From contig JAFADT010000339.1 in the NCBI GenBank assembly GCA_023424585.1, forward strand, positions 1 through 20,368: a stretch of DNA of 20,368 nucleotides. The letters are read 5' to 3'. The translations under genes and the position numbers were made by a program. Shown piece by piece: positions 1 through 9,609 of the stretch. The DNA comes from Pseudomonadota bacterium (lineage in GTDB: Bacteria; Myxococcota; Myxococcia; Myxococcales; Myxococcaceae). The notes beneath the pieces are model-generated. The model had not been told where the DNA came from, did no database searches, and was given only the letters and a program-made list of their open reading frames with translations. How positions within the stretch are numbered: position 1 is the stretch's first letter; every line of letters starts with the position of its first letter.

Positions 1-1497
1 GACCGGCTGCTGGACGTGGCGCTGCGCTTCGGCCGCCGCACGTTCGACTACGTGGCCGCCTTCGCCGTCGTGCGCGGCGCCGCGGGTGGCTGGGACTCGC
101 GCGGCGAGGGCCTGGACGCGAACGCCCTGGCCCAGGTCTCCATCCCGCTGGACGCGAGCAGCGTCTTCCGCACGGTCGCCGTCACGCGCGGCAGCTACGC
201 GGGCCCCCTGCCGCCGGACGCGCTCACGCGACACTACCTGGAGCTCTTCGGCCGCCAGGCCCCGCGCACCGTCTTCCTGTACCCGGTGGAGGTGAAGGGC
301 CGGCTCGTGGCCATCCTCTACGGCGACTGTGGCCAGAAGCCCATGAGCCAGCGCCGGCTGAGCGACTACATCCTGTTCTGCCAGGACCTGCCGGCCGCCT
401 TCCAGGAGCTCATCCTCTTCCGCAAGCAGCGCGTGTCCGAGCTGCGCGCGCCCGAGGAGGACATCACCATCGACGTGGACGTGCCCGGCTTCCCGGCCCC
501 GGTCCAGCCCGCGCCCGCGCCCGCCGTGGTCGCGGGGCTCGGGTGGAACCCCGTCTTCGGCCGGGGCGGCGTGGCCAACCTGGGCCGGGCCGCCGCCCTG
601 CCCCCGCGCGTGCTGTCCCCGGAAGAGCGCCCGCCTCCGGACTTCACGCCGCTCCTGCGCCGGCTCACCGGCCCGGACGCGTCCCAGCGCTCCAGCGCCA
701 TCGCGGAGCTGGCGCGCTCGCCCGAGGCCAGCGCGCGCGTGCTGGCGCAGCACTTCCCCGGCCCCACCGCCTGGAGCCGCCTGCCGGTCGTGGAGCTGCC
801 GGAGGCGGACGAGCTGGGGCCCATCCCCGCCGCCCTGTCGCGCCTGGGCCGCCCCGCGGCCGTGGCGCTGGCGCCGCTGCTGGACTCGAACGACGCGGAC
901 ACGCGCTACCTGGCGCTGCTCACCGCGGGCAACCTGCCCTACGCGGAGCTGGTGGACGGCGTGCTGCGCGGCCTGTTCGACATGGAGCCGGACATCTCCA
1001 GCGCCGCGCGCGTCGCCGCCGCCGCGCTCAAGCACCTGCCGCGCCTGGACGCGTCCCTGCGCGACCTGCGCCAGGAGATGGCCAGCCGGGACGCGCTGCG
1101 CCGCTCGCTGGCGGCCCGCGCGTTGGGCACGCTGCACGACCGCGACGCCATCGAGGGCCTCATCAACCTCACCGGCAGCGACGACGCCATGTGCGCGCAG
1201 GCCGCCGCGGAGGCCCTGCGCGAGGTGACGCGCGCCACGCTGGGCCTCCAGCCGCGCCAGTGGTCGGCGTGGTGGGCGGAGAACCGCAGCCGCCGCCGCG
1301 CGGACTGGCTGGTGGCCGCGCTGCGCCACCGCGAGCTGGACGTGCGGCTCGCCGCCATCGAGGAGCTGAGCCGCGCCCTGCACGACACGCTGGGCTACTA
1401 CGCGGACGCTCCCGACGCGGAGCGCGAGGCCGCGGTGCGGCGCTGGGAGTCCGCGGCGGTCGACCCCGCCAACGCCCGCCGGCTGGGCATGCTCTGA
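1..1497 (+). CDS. GAF-like / HEAT-repeat protein, 5' end outside window
   Basis: The reading frame is open from base 1 to a TGA at 1495-1497, so the gene begins upstream and the first in-window GTG (16) is probably internal. About the first 140 visible residues have an alternating alpha/beta pattern that resembles a GAF-type sensor fold. A Pro/Ala-rich linker follows (around residues 155-205). From about residue 205 to the end there are repeated amphipathic helix pairs rich in Ala, Leu and Arg, typical of HEAT repeats, including a Trp-rich stretch (WSAWWAENRSRR). Such scaffolds mediate protein-protein contacts, and no catalytic residues are visible. It lies 117 bp upstream of a histidine kinase on the same strand and could be cotranscribed with it. 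The HEAT part is fairly secure; the GAF assignment is tentative and no specific function can be given. Confidence 0.8.
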   Translation, partial: DRLLDVALRFGRRTFDYVAAFAVVRGAAGGWDSRGEGLDANALAQVSIPLDASSVFRTVAVTRGSYAGPLPPDALTRHYLELFGRQAPRTVFLYPVEVKGRLVAILYGDCGQKPMSQRRLSDYILFCQDLPAAFQELILFRKQRVSELRAPEEDITIDVDVPGFPAPVQPAPAPAVVAGLGWNPVFGRGGVANLGRAAALPPRVLSPEERPPPDFTPLLRRLTGPDASQRSSAIAELARSPEASARVLAQHFPGPTAWSRLPVVELPEADELGPIPAALSRLGRPAAVALAPLLDSNDADTRYLALLTAGNLPYAELVDGVLRGLFDMEPDISSAARVAAAALKHLPRLDASLRDLRQEMASRDALRRSLAARALGTLHDRDAIEGLINLTGSDDAMCAQAAAEALREVTRATLGLQPRQWSAWWAENRSRRRADWLVAALRHRELDVRLAAIEELSRALHDTLGYYADAPDAEREAAVRRWESAAVDPANARRLGML

Positions 1498-1500
1498 GCG

Positions 1501-1699
1501 CGGAGGGCGCGCGATGACGGGCGCCATGTGGCTCAGCCTGCTGGCGTGCATGGGGCCTCGCACCCTCGCCGGCATCCAGCTCGCTCGCGCAGGGCTGGGC
1601 CCCGGAGGCGCGCGATGACGGGCGCCATGTGGCTCAGCCTGCTGGCGTGCGCGGGGCAGCTCGCCCTCGCCGGCATCGCGCTCGCCCGCGTGGGGAAGA
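1501..1699 (+). repeat. Diverged tandem direct repeat at the kinase start
   Basis: Two copies lie about 101 bp apart, at 1501-1598 and 1602-1699. A 43-base block is identical (1507-1549 and 1608-1650). It covers GC-rich leader bases, the ATG and the next 11 codons. The GGAGG ribosome site is present in both copies (1502-1506 and 1604-1608). Similarity continues with substitutions, for example through the CCCTCGCCGGCATC segment, up to about 1598/1699. Because the offset is not a multiple of three, the two ATGs are in different frames. Confidence 0.85.
1514..1618 (+). pseudogene. 34-codon truncated duplicate of the histidine kinase N-terminus
   Basis: The first copy of the tandem repeat has its own GGAGG site (1502-1506, 7-nt spacing) and an ATG at 1514. 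Its first 12 codons are identical to those of the kinase. It then diverges and stops at TGA 1616-1618. That stop overlaps the kinase ATG (1615) as ATGA, the usual arrangement for translational coupling. The predicted 34-residue peptide begins MTGAMWLSLLAC, a hydrophobic segment. It may be a decaying duplication, or a leader peptide that sets translation of the kinase. The structure is directly visible; whether it is translated is unknown. Confidence 0.5.
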
Positions 1700-3143
1700 G
1701 TCCCCTCGCGCTGCCGCTGTCGCTGCTGTCCATCGCGCTGTCGTCCTGGAACTTCTCCGCCTTCGGGCTGGCGCGCACGGGGGACTCCGGGTGGCGGCTG
1801 ATGGGCTTCACCGCGGCGCTGATGACGCTGCCGTGCGCGGTGCACTTCATCCTCGCGTTCGTGGGCCGTCGCCGCCGCTCCGCCCAGGTCCTGTACGGCA
1901 CCTACGCGGTGATGGGCGCGCTCGCGCTCACCATGCTCATCGCCATGGGCGTGCCCGCGCTGGAGGAGCGCATCAACACCTTCGGCTTCGGGCTCGCCGT
2001 CGCGGTGGGCGTCATCCCCATCCTCACCACGGGCTTCGTGCTGCTCACGCGCCACCTGCGCCGCGCCGGCTCGCAGGACGAGCGGGCGCGAACGGGCCTG
2101 GTGCTGCTGGGGCTCACGCTGCTCGTCGCGCTGCTCCTCACGGACCTGGCGGCGGACATGGCCCTGCCCGTGCCGAGGCTGGGCAGCATGGGCACGCTGC
2201 TGGGTCTGCCGGTGATGGCCACCGCCTCCTTGCGCTTCCAGCTCTTCGGCAAGGACGCGCGGGCCACGAGCGCGGCGGTGCACGCCGGGGTGCTCGCGCT
2301 GGTGGGCGTGCTCGCGTATCTCACCCTCTTCCGCGTCTTCGCCGCCGAGTCCGGGGCGCTCGTCGTGGGCACCACCGCCATCACCTTCGCGCTGCTCACG
2401 GCGGCGCGGCGGGGGGTCACCGCGTTCGTCACCCAGCGCGAGCGCCTGGAGCAGCTCGCCACGCTGGGGCGCTTCTCCGCGCAGATGGCGCACGACCTGA
2501 AGAACCCCATCGCCGCGCTCAAGGGCGCCGCGCAGTACCTCAAGGAGGAGCACGCGCGCGGCCACTCGTGGGACGCGCACGGGGACTTCCTGGACCTGCT
2601 GCTGGAGCAGGTGGAGCGCCTGGACCGCGTGGCGGGCACGTACCAGCGCCTCGCCCGAGTCGAACCGCTGCGGCGGCCGTTGGACCTGAACCGCCTGGCG
2701 GAGGGCGTGCTGTCGCTCCAGGCCTTCGCGACGCCGGGCGCGGTGGTGCTCCAGAAGCAGCTCGCGCCCGGCCTGCCGGAGTGCGCGGGGGACGAGGACC
2801 TGCTCGCCAACGCGCTGGAGAACCTGGTGCGCAACGCCTTCGAGGCCATGCCCGAGGGCGGCACCCTCACCGTGCGCACGCAGCCAGACGGCGACGCGGT
2901 GGTGGTGGAGGTGCAGGACACCGGCAGCGGCATGGACGCGCGCACGCGCGAGCGGGCCTTCGACGACTTCTTCACCACCAAGGCGACGGGCAGCGGCCTG
3001 GGGCTGGCCTTCGTGCGGCGCGTGGCGGAGGCGCACGGCGGCACCGCGTCCCTGACGAGCGCCGAGGGCCATGGCACCATCCTCCGCCTGCGCCTGCCGG
3101 CGGCACCTGCCTCCCAGCCCCCGGCATCCAAGGGAGAAGCCGC

Positions 3144-3147
<4 letters not shown>
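1615..3147 (+). CDS. Multi-pass membrane sensor histidine kinase
   Basis: The product is 510 aa. I chose the ATG at 1615 because it follows GGAGG (1604-1608); the frame runs open further upstream to a GTG at 1528, but that lies inside the duplicated leader and reads Arg/Pro-rich sequence. Residues 4-265 hold about eight or nine hydrophobic segments, a sensor region like the 7TM-type kinase inputs. HisKA follows, with the phospho-acceptor His293 in AHDLKNP. The ATPase domain has the N box (NLVRNAFEAM, Asn403 and Asn407), the G1 box DTGSG (435-439), the F box (FDDFF, 449-453) and GSGLGL (459-464). All catalytic motifs are intact. It should autophosphorylate and pass phosphate to the response regulator whose GTG overlaps this stop. 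No ligand can be deduced from the membrane domain. Confidence 0.93.
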
Positions 3148-4535
<1,388 letters not shown>

Positions 4536-4662
4536 GGGTGTGGAGGTGGGACGGAGCACTCGCGCCCGGGCCGGGTCGTCACCAGGTGCTTGCGTGTGCG
4601 GCCCGACTTCCAGGTCTATGCTGCGCCTCGCGCCATTGGCTGACACGAAGGAGCAACGCCCC

Positions 4663-6000
4663 ATGATCCAGTCCCTCGCTGGCCGCGTGAGCGGTCCTGT
4701 CTACACGCCCGATGACGCGGGCTATGCCCCGGAGTGCGCGGGCTTCAACGCCGGGGTCACCCACTCGCCGCGGTACGTGGTGGCGGTGAAGTCCACGCAG
4801 GACGTGGCGGAGGCCATCCGCTTCGCGCGGGAGAACCACCTGCCCCTCTCCGTGCAGGCCACGGGGCACGGGACGGACGCGCCCATCACCTCCGGCGTGC
4901 TCCTCTCCACGAAGGCGCTGGACCACGTGCGCATCGACCCGGCGACGCGCATCGCCACCATCGGCGCGGGCGCGCGCTGGGCGCCGGTCGTCGAGGAGGC
5001 GGCGAAGCACGGCCTGGCGCCCATCGCCGGCTCGTCCACGAACGTGGGCGTGGTGGGCTACCTGCTGGGCGGCGGCCTGGGGCCGCTGGTGCGCAGCCAC
5101 GGCGTCAGCTCCGACTATGTCGTCGGCTACACGCTGGTCACCTGTGACGGGGAGACGGTGGTGGCGAGCGAGGACCAGCACCCGGACCTGTTCTGGGGCC
5201 TGCGCGGCGGCAAGAGCGGCTTCGGCATCGTGACGGAGGTGAAGCTGAAGCTGGTGGAGCTGCGCTCGCTCTACGCGGGCAGCCTCTTCTTCGCGGAGGA
5301 GCACATCGAGGCCGTGCTGCGCGGCTGGGTGAAGTGGACGGCGGAGGCGGACGCGCGCGTGACCACGAGCATCGCCGTCATGCGCTTCCCGCCGTTCGAC
5401 TTCATCCCGCCCCCGCTGCGCGGGCGCACGGTGCTCAACCTGCGCTTCGCGTACCCGGGCACCCCCAGCGAGGGCGAGCAGTTGGCGGCGCCCCTGCGGG
5501 CGCTGGCGCCCGTGGACATGGACATGCTGGGCGAGCTGCCCGCGTCGCAGATTGCGCGCATCCACAATGATCCGGAGAGGCCCAGTCCCGTGTGGACCAG
5601 CGGGCTGATGCTGACGCACGTGGATCAGGACCTCGCGACCGCGGTGCTGCGCCAGGTGGGCGCGGGCGCGCGGACGCCGTTCTTCATGCTGGAGGTGCGG
5701 CACCTGGGCGGCGCGTGCCGGAACGACGTGGCGGGCGGCTCGGCGGTGGGTGGCCGCGGCGGCGACTTCCTCGTCGGGCTGGTGGGCATGCATCCGCCGC
5801 TGTTCGAGACGGTGCTGCCCGGCGCGCTGGAGGGCCTGCGCGCGGAGCTGAAGCCCTGGCTGTCGTCGGAGATGACCATCAACTTCATGGGCAGGGTCCG
5901 CGACGCGGCGCACTTCGACACCGCGTGGCCGGAGGCCATCCGCGCGAAGCTGAACGAAGTGCGCGGCAGGTACGACCCGCACAAGCTCTTCGCGAAGTAG
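4663..6000 (+). CDS. FAD-linked oxidase (PCMH/BBE-type)
   Basis: The product is 445 aa. The ATG at 4663 has GAAGGAG at about 4647-4653; an open frame reaches further upstream but looks non-coding. Residues about 36-205 form the FAD-binding PCMH domain, with VQATGHGTD around His69, which matches the histidine that binds the flavin 8-alpha position covalently in this family. It continues through a glycine-rich stretch (VGYLLGGGLG) and FWGLRGGKSGFGIVTEV. The C-terminus (about 395-445) is a berberine-bridge (BBE) segment ending in RYDPHKLF. The cysteine of bicovalent members is absent, as the corresponding segment reads GSSTNVGVVG. Family members oxidise amines, alcohols or sugars with oxygen, and the substrate cannot be named here. 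There is no signal peptide, so it is probably cytoplasmic. Its stop lies 3 nt from the stop of the convergent acyltransferase. Confidence 0.9.
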   Translation: MIQSLAGRVSGPVYTPDDAGYAPECAGFNAGVTHSPRYVVAVKSTQDVAEAIRFARENHLPLSVQATGHGTDAPITSGVLLSTKALDHVRIDPATRIATIGAGARWAPVVEEAAKHGLAPIAGSSTNVGVVGYLLGGGLGPLVRSHGVSSDYVVGYTLVTCDGETVVASEDQHPDLFWGLRGGKSGFGIVTEVKLKLVELRSLYAGSLFFAEEHIEAVLRGWVKWTAEADARVTTSIAVMRFPPFDFIPPPLRGRTVLNLRFAYPGTPSEGEQLAAPLRALAPVDMDMLGELPASQIARIHNDPERPSPVWTSGLMLTHVDQDLATAVLRQVGAGARTPFFMLEVRHLGGACRNDVAGGSAVGGRGGDFLVGLVGMHPPLFETVLPGALEGLRAELKPWLSSEMTINFMGRVRDAAHFDTAWPEAIRAKLNEVRGRYDPHKLFAK

Positions 6001-6003
6001 GGC

Positions 6004-7668
6004 TCAAGGGGCCGGCGTCGCCAGCGCGTCCAGCTCCTCCTGGAACGCGGCGACGAGGGCCCCCGGGTCGGGCACGCGCGCCCCATCCGAGGCCACGCCC
6101 ACGGTCACCTGCCCCGCGTAGCTGAAGAGGCTGATCCCCAGGCCCACATGGCCGGCCTGGGGGACCCAGAACGTGAGCCCGGCCAGCCGGCTGCCCGCGA
6201 GCGACACCGGCTGGCGCGGCCCCGGCACGTTGGTGGTGACGAGCGAAGCCTTGGTGCCCATCACGTCCACGAAGGCGCGCTCCAGCGCGGCGGGCGTGTG
6301 GCCCAGCAGCTCCAGGGCGCCGGACGTCACCACGGCCTCCGGTGAGCGCTTGAGGGCCTCCATCCGCTTCGCCACCTCCCGGAGCCGGCGGCGCGGCTCG
6401 GCCAGGTGCACGGGGAGCCGGAGGAACACCACGCCGAAGCGGTTTCCCAGCTCGCGAGGCACGGGCGCATTCAGGGGCCGCAGGTTCACGGGAACCAGCG
6501 AGTGCACGTCCTCCAGTGGAGCGTCGTGTGAGGCCAGGTAGCGCCGCAGCGCGCCCGTCACCACGGTGAGCAGCACATCGTTCACCGTGCCGCCCAGGGC
6601 CCGGCCCACGGCCTTCACCCGTTCCAGGGGAATAGGCGCCGACCACGCGGCGAGCTTCCGGGTGCCCAGCGGCCCCCGGAGGGGAGACCGGGGGTCGGGA
6701 GGCAGCGCGAGCAGCTTGCCCAGCGCCGCCGCGCCCTTCGCACCCTGGCGCACGAGGTCGCCCGCGAGGATGGGCTCGCGCACCAGCTCCGCGCCCCTGT
6801 GCAGCGCCGAGCGGGCGCCCCGGGCCAGCCTCCACCAGCGCGAGGCGCTCGGCCGTCGTGAATCCTCGGAGGGCGTCACCGCGTCGGGGCCCTCCGTCCG
6901 GGCATCCTGTCTGCCTTGCGCGGCCATGCGCTCACGCGGCCACGCGGCCTCCGTCCCCGGCTCGACGGCGCGCGCAGCATCTGCCTCCGCGCCCAACGCG
7001 GCTCGCGATGCATCCGCCTCCGCTTCCGGCACGGCGGACTGCGCTGCATCGACGTCTGAGTCCACCGCGGCGGTTCGCGCCGCATCCGCGTCCGCTTCCA
7101 ACGCGGAGGCACGTGATGCATCGGAATCCGCCTCCACCACGGCGGCGCGCGACACATCGGAGTCCGCCTCCATCCCGGCGGCACGCACCGCCCCAGCGCC
7201 TGCCTCCACCGGATCCGTGAGGGACAGCAGCACCCGCGCGAGCGCGATACCGTCCGCGATGCAGTGGTGCAGCCGCGCGAGCAGCACGTCCCCGCCCTGC
7301 GCGCCGCGCACCAGTTGGAAGTGCCACAACGGGCGGGAGCGCTCCAGGGGCACGCCCAGCCAGTCCCCCACGAGCGCCTCCAACCCCACGCGCCCCACGG
7401 ACTCCGGCACGCGCAGCGTGGACAGATGCGCGTCCACGTCGAAGTCCGGCGCGTCCTCCCAGTACGGCGCGCCCAGGGGGCCGGGCACCACCCGCTGCCG
7501 GAAGCGCGGGTAGCGCTCCACCAGCCGCTCCCGCACCACCTCGCGCAGCCGCTCCAGGTCCACGGCGCCGTCGAACCACAGCACCGCGGTGATCATCATC
7601 AGGTTCGCGGGCTCCTCCATCTGGAGCCACGCCGCGTCCATGCTCGCCATCCGCTCGCGGCCTGCCAT
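6004..7668 (-). CDS. Wax ester synthase/diacylglycerol acyltransferase (WS/DGAT) with repeat insert
   Basis: The product is 554 aa, longer than the usual 450-480 for bacterial WS/DGAT. The ATG at 7668 has GAGAAGG a few bases upstream; a second ATG at 7650 is possible. The N-terminus (MASMDAAWLQMEEPANLMM) is typical of the family. The catalytic motif HHCIADG is at 134-140 and is intact. The C-terminal half holds family blocks such as GTVNDVLLTVVTGALRRYL, the NLRP-like VPVNLRPLN, LGNRFGVVFLRLP and TNVPGP. It transfers acyl groups from acyl-CoA to alcohols or diacylglycerol, making wax esters or triacylglycerol at the membrane face. Between the two halves (about 163-275) is a low-complexity insert of seven near-identical 12-residue units. 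It could be cotranscribed with the two genes that precede it on the minus strand. Confidence 0.93.
   Translation of the reverse strand: MAGRERMASMDAAWLQMEEPANLMMITAVLWFDGAVDLERLREVVRERLVERYPRFRQRVVPGPLGAPYWEDAPDFDVDAHLSTLRVPESVGRVGLEALVGDWLGVPLERSRPLWHFQLVRGAQGGDVLLARLHHCIADGIALARVLLSLTDPVEAGAGAVRAAGMEADSDVSRAAVVEADSDASRASALEADADAARTAAVDSDVDAAQSAVPEAEADASRAALGAEADAARAVEPGTEAAWPRERMAAQGRQDARTEGPDAVTPSEDSRRPSASRWWRLARGARSALHRGAELVREPILAGDLVRQGAKGAAALGKLLALPPDPRSPLRGPLGTRKLAAWSAPIPLERVKAVGRALGGTVNDVLLTVVTGALRRYLASHDAPLEDVHSLVPVNLRPLNAPVPRELGNRFGVVFLRLPVHLAEPRRRLREVAKRMEALKRSPEAVVTSGALELLGHTPAALERAFVDVMGTKASLVTTNVPGPRQPVSLAGSRLAGLTFWVPQAGHVGLGISLFSYAGQVTVGVASDGARVPDPGALVAAFQEELDALATPAP
6934..7182 (-). 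repeat. Seven-unit 36-bp tandem repeat inside the WS/DGAT gene
   Basis: It encodes residues 163-245 as units of 12 residues (one unit has 11): AAGMEADSDVSR, AAVVEADSDASR, ASALEADADAAR, TAAVDSDVDAAQ, SAVPEAEADASR, AALGAEADAAR, AVEPGTEAAWPR. The consensus is about xAxxEADxDAxR, acidic in the middle with Arg at the end. The units stay in frame and differ from one another, so this is an older, maintained expansion. It sits in the linker between the catalytic half and the C-terminal half. Confidence 0.85.
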
Positions 7669-7712
7669 GGCGCCCTTCTCACCCGCGCACCCCGGTGGGG
7701 GCAAGGCCCTCC

Positions 7713-8519
7713 TCAGGGCTTCGGCGGCGGCTCCGGCGCCTCGGCCTTCTCGCGCTCGAACTGGAACGTCTGCCGCGTGGCGCCCGGCACCGTGAGGATG
7801 AGCGAGTCCTTCTCCTCGATGGCATACGTGAAGTCGCCCCCCTTGAAGCGGCCCTTGGACAGCGGCACCACGCGCTCCTTGCCACACACCGGGCCCACCG
7901 CCTGACCGTCCTGCGTGCGCAGCGTCAGGTGCTGCTTGTCCTTCACCTCCAGCTGTCCCCACGCGCGGACATCCAGCGTGCTGCCACGCCCGAGCGTCGC
8001 GTCATCCAGCGTCGTCCGCAGCACGAAGCACCCGGAGGGCGTCACCTGGAGCGCCCGCGCGTAGTCGGACCGGGGCTGCACGTCGATGCGCTCCTCCTTC
8101 CCCGGCTGGTCCGTGTCCGGGATGCTCGCCGCGGACAGCACCCACGTGCCCACCAGCTCCTTGGGGACCGCCGTGCCCTTCGGCGCCTTGTCGCCTTCAC
8201 ACGGGCTCGTCACCAGCTTCTCCGGGCTCCTGGGCGCGGGCTCGAAGGAGCGCTCACAGGTGAGCCCGCACGACTTCGCCGCGCACGCCGTGTCGTCCGG
8301 CGCGCAGGCCGCCTTGCTCGTGCAGGACTTCAGCCGCTTGAGCGCGTCCTCGCAGCCCTCGCGCAGGCACTTGTCGACGCACTCCGCGTCGATGCACTCC
8401 GACACGCAGACCCAGTTGGTGCGGCCGCACACGCCCGCCACGGTGCGCGGAGCCTGGGCCGCGGCGGGCAGCGCGGCACCCCAGAGGAGGAACAGGACGA
8501 GGAGTCGAAACGGTCGCAT
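7713..8519 (-). CDS. Exported cysteine-rich protein with GxW-type beta domain
   Basis: The product is 268 aa with an ATG at 8519. Residues 1-22 form a classic signal peptide (MRPFRLLVLFLLWGAALPAA, then AQA), with cleavage likely after AQA. There is no lipobox Cys, so it should be released to the periplasm or outside. Residues 31-88 carry eleven cysteines (31, 38, 42, 47, 51, 56, 66, 72, 79, 84, 88), which suggests a disulfide-knotted domain. From about 120 the sequence turns beta-rich, starting ELVGTWVLS and continuing with short strands to the end. This resembles the GxW start of lipocalin-like barrels. The C-terminus is Pro/Glu-rich. No family is recognised. No clear Shine-Dalgarno precedes the ATG; a TGCCTAGCTT motif lies about 9 nt before it, so the transcript could be leaderless. 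The WS/DGAT start is 44 bp downstream. Confidence 0.8.
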   Translation of the reverse strand: MRPFRLLVLFLLWGAALPAAAQAPRTVAGVCGRTNWVCVSECIDAECVDKCLREGCEDALKRLKSCTSKAACAPDDTACAAKSCGLTCERSFEPAPRSPEKLVTSPCEGDKAPKGTAVPKELVGTWVLSAASIPDTDQPGKEERIDVQPRSDYARALQVTPSGCFVLRTTLDDATLGRGSTLDVRAWGQLEVKDKQHLTLRTQDGQAVGPVCGKERVVPLSKGRFKGGDFTYAIEEKDSLILTVPGATRQTFQFEREKAEAPEPPPKP

Positions 8520-8565
8520 GCGCGGTGCAAGCTAGGCAGTGCGCCCACCCGCGGCGACACCCGGA

Positions 8566-8580
8566 GACAGGAAGCCTGTC
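8566..8580 (-). terminator. Perfect 6-bp triloop hairpin downstream of the PRMT-like gene
   Basis: On the plus strand, GACAGG pairs with CCTGTC around AAG. It lies about 34 nt past the stop of the methyltransferase gene and upstream of the next minus-strand gene. There is no T tract, so any termination would be of a non-canonical type. It may simply be a transcript-stabilising hairpin. Confidence 0.3.
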
Positions 8581-8613
8581 CACCGGGCATCACTCCGGCC
8601 TCCAGCACTGCCG

Positions 8614-9609
8614 TCAGGTGAACTGCCACCGCCAGGTGCGCGGGTCGGACGGGTTGGGCAGCTCCAGCTCGAACTCCAGCGTGTCGTAGCGGCTGAACTC
8701 GCGCGGCTCCACGCGCAGGAGCGTCATCGCCGTGGTGTTGCGCTCGCGCATGGGGGACACGTCGTAGGCCAGCTCCGCGTCGAAGGCGACCCGGTAGAAG
8801 AGGCAGAAGCCATCCACCCGCCCGTCCTCCTCCACCGGCCGCTGGATGCGCACGCGCGAGGGCAGCCCCTCCGCCCGCATCGTCTCCAGGTCGAACCCGA
8901 ACGCGGGCTCCGGCTCGCACAGCAGGTGGTCCACCTCGTAGGAGCGCACCAGCCGCGTGAAGTACGACGGGCTCATCGCCTCGCGCAGCGACTGGAGGCA
9001 GCGGAAGTCCACGTGGGGCAGGTGCTGCGTCCAGATGAAGGGGACGCAGGCCTCCTCGCGAAGCTGCACGGGCTCCACGAAGACCTCGAAGCGGTTGGGG
9101 AGGATGCGGCCGCCGGGCTTGAGCAGGCGCGTGCGCAGGTCCAGCATCCGGGGCACGAGCCCCGCGTCGAGCAGCGAATCTCCCAGCAGCTCGTGCAGCA
9201 GCACGTCCGCCTTCTCCGGCGGCTGGAACTGCCAGGTGGGCTCGCGCACGAAGGCGATGCGCTCCAGGCCGTTGCGGCGGGCCACCCACTGCGTGGTGTC
9301 CAGCAGGCGCGAGTCATCCACGGAGTACAGCTTGCGCGGGTGCTGGTGCGCGGCGAGGAAGGTGCGCAGGCCGGTGCCGGCCTTCACGTCCACCACCACC
9401 TGGTTGGGGCGCACGTAGCGCTCCACGGCGCGCCGCCACACCTCCACGCGTTGCGGATCCGCCAGCACCGAGTCCTGCGGCGCCGGGCTGGACAGGGCCA
9501 GGCTGTTGGGCGAGTGCCGACGGTGCAACTGGGACACGAGCGGCAGGTGGCTGAGACGCGAACGCAGATCCATCAATGCCTGACGCGGCAGGTCGAGCAG
9601 GTTCGGCAT
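8614..9609 (-). CDS. PRMT-like SAM-dependent methyltransferase
   Basis: The product is 331 aa. The ATG at 9609 follows a GGGGGGAAG ribosome site; the frame is open further upstream, but that stretch does not look coding. Residues about 60-175 match a class I SAM fold arranged as in protein arginine methyltransferases: motif I VVVDVKAGTG (71-80), the post-I segment KLYSVDDS (93-100), and an acceptor loop HELLGDSLLDAGLVP (139-153) followed by LLKPGGRILPNRFEVFVEPV. The C-terminal half (about 180-331) should be the beta-barrel typical of PRMTs. Several key positions deviate. Motif I has Lys-Ala before GTG, post-I has Asp-Asp, and only the first Glu of the double-E loop is present (the second position is Ala150). 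It may be a divergent methyltransferase, or one that has lost arginine specificity. Confidence 0.75.
   Translation of the reverse strand: MPNLLDLPRQALMDLRSRLSHLPLVSQLHRRHSPNSLALSSPAPQDSVLADPQRVEVWRRAVERYVRPNQVVVDVKAGTGLRTFLAAHQHPRKLYSVDDSRLLDTTQWVARRNGLERIAFVREPTWQFQPPEKADVLLHELLGDSLLDAGLVPRMLDLRTRLLKPGGRILPNRFEVFVEPVQLREEACVPFIWTQHLPHVDFRCLQSLREAMSPSYFTRLVRSYEVDHLLCEPEPAFGFDLETMRAEGLPSRVRIQRPVEEDGRVDGFCLFYRVAFDAELAYDVSPMRERNTTAMTLLRVEPREFSRYDTLEFELELPNPSDPRTWRWQFT

Noticed and set aside
1528..1614. GTG at 1528 as start of the histidine kinase
   Set aside because: It lies inside the duplicated leader in a different frame from the first ATG copy and would add an Arg/Pro-rich stretch before the membrane region; the ATG at 1615 has a proper ribosome site.
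4536..4662. Sigma-54 promoter upstream of the FAD oxidase, as a target of the NtrC-type regulator
   Set aside because: No GG-N10-GC element with the expected TGGCAC/TTGCA words could be found in the gap.
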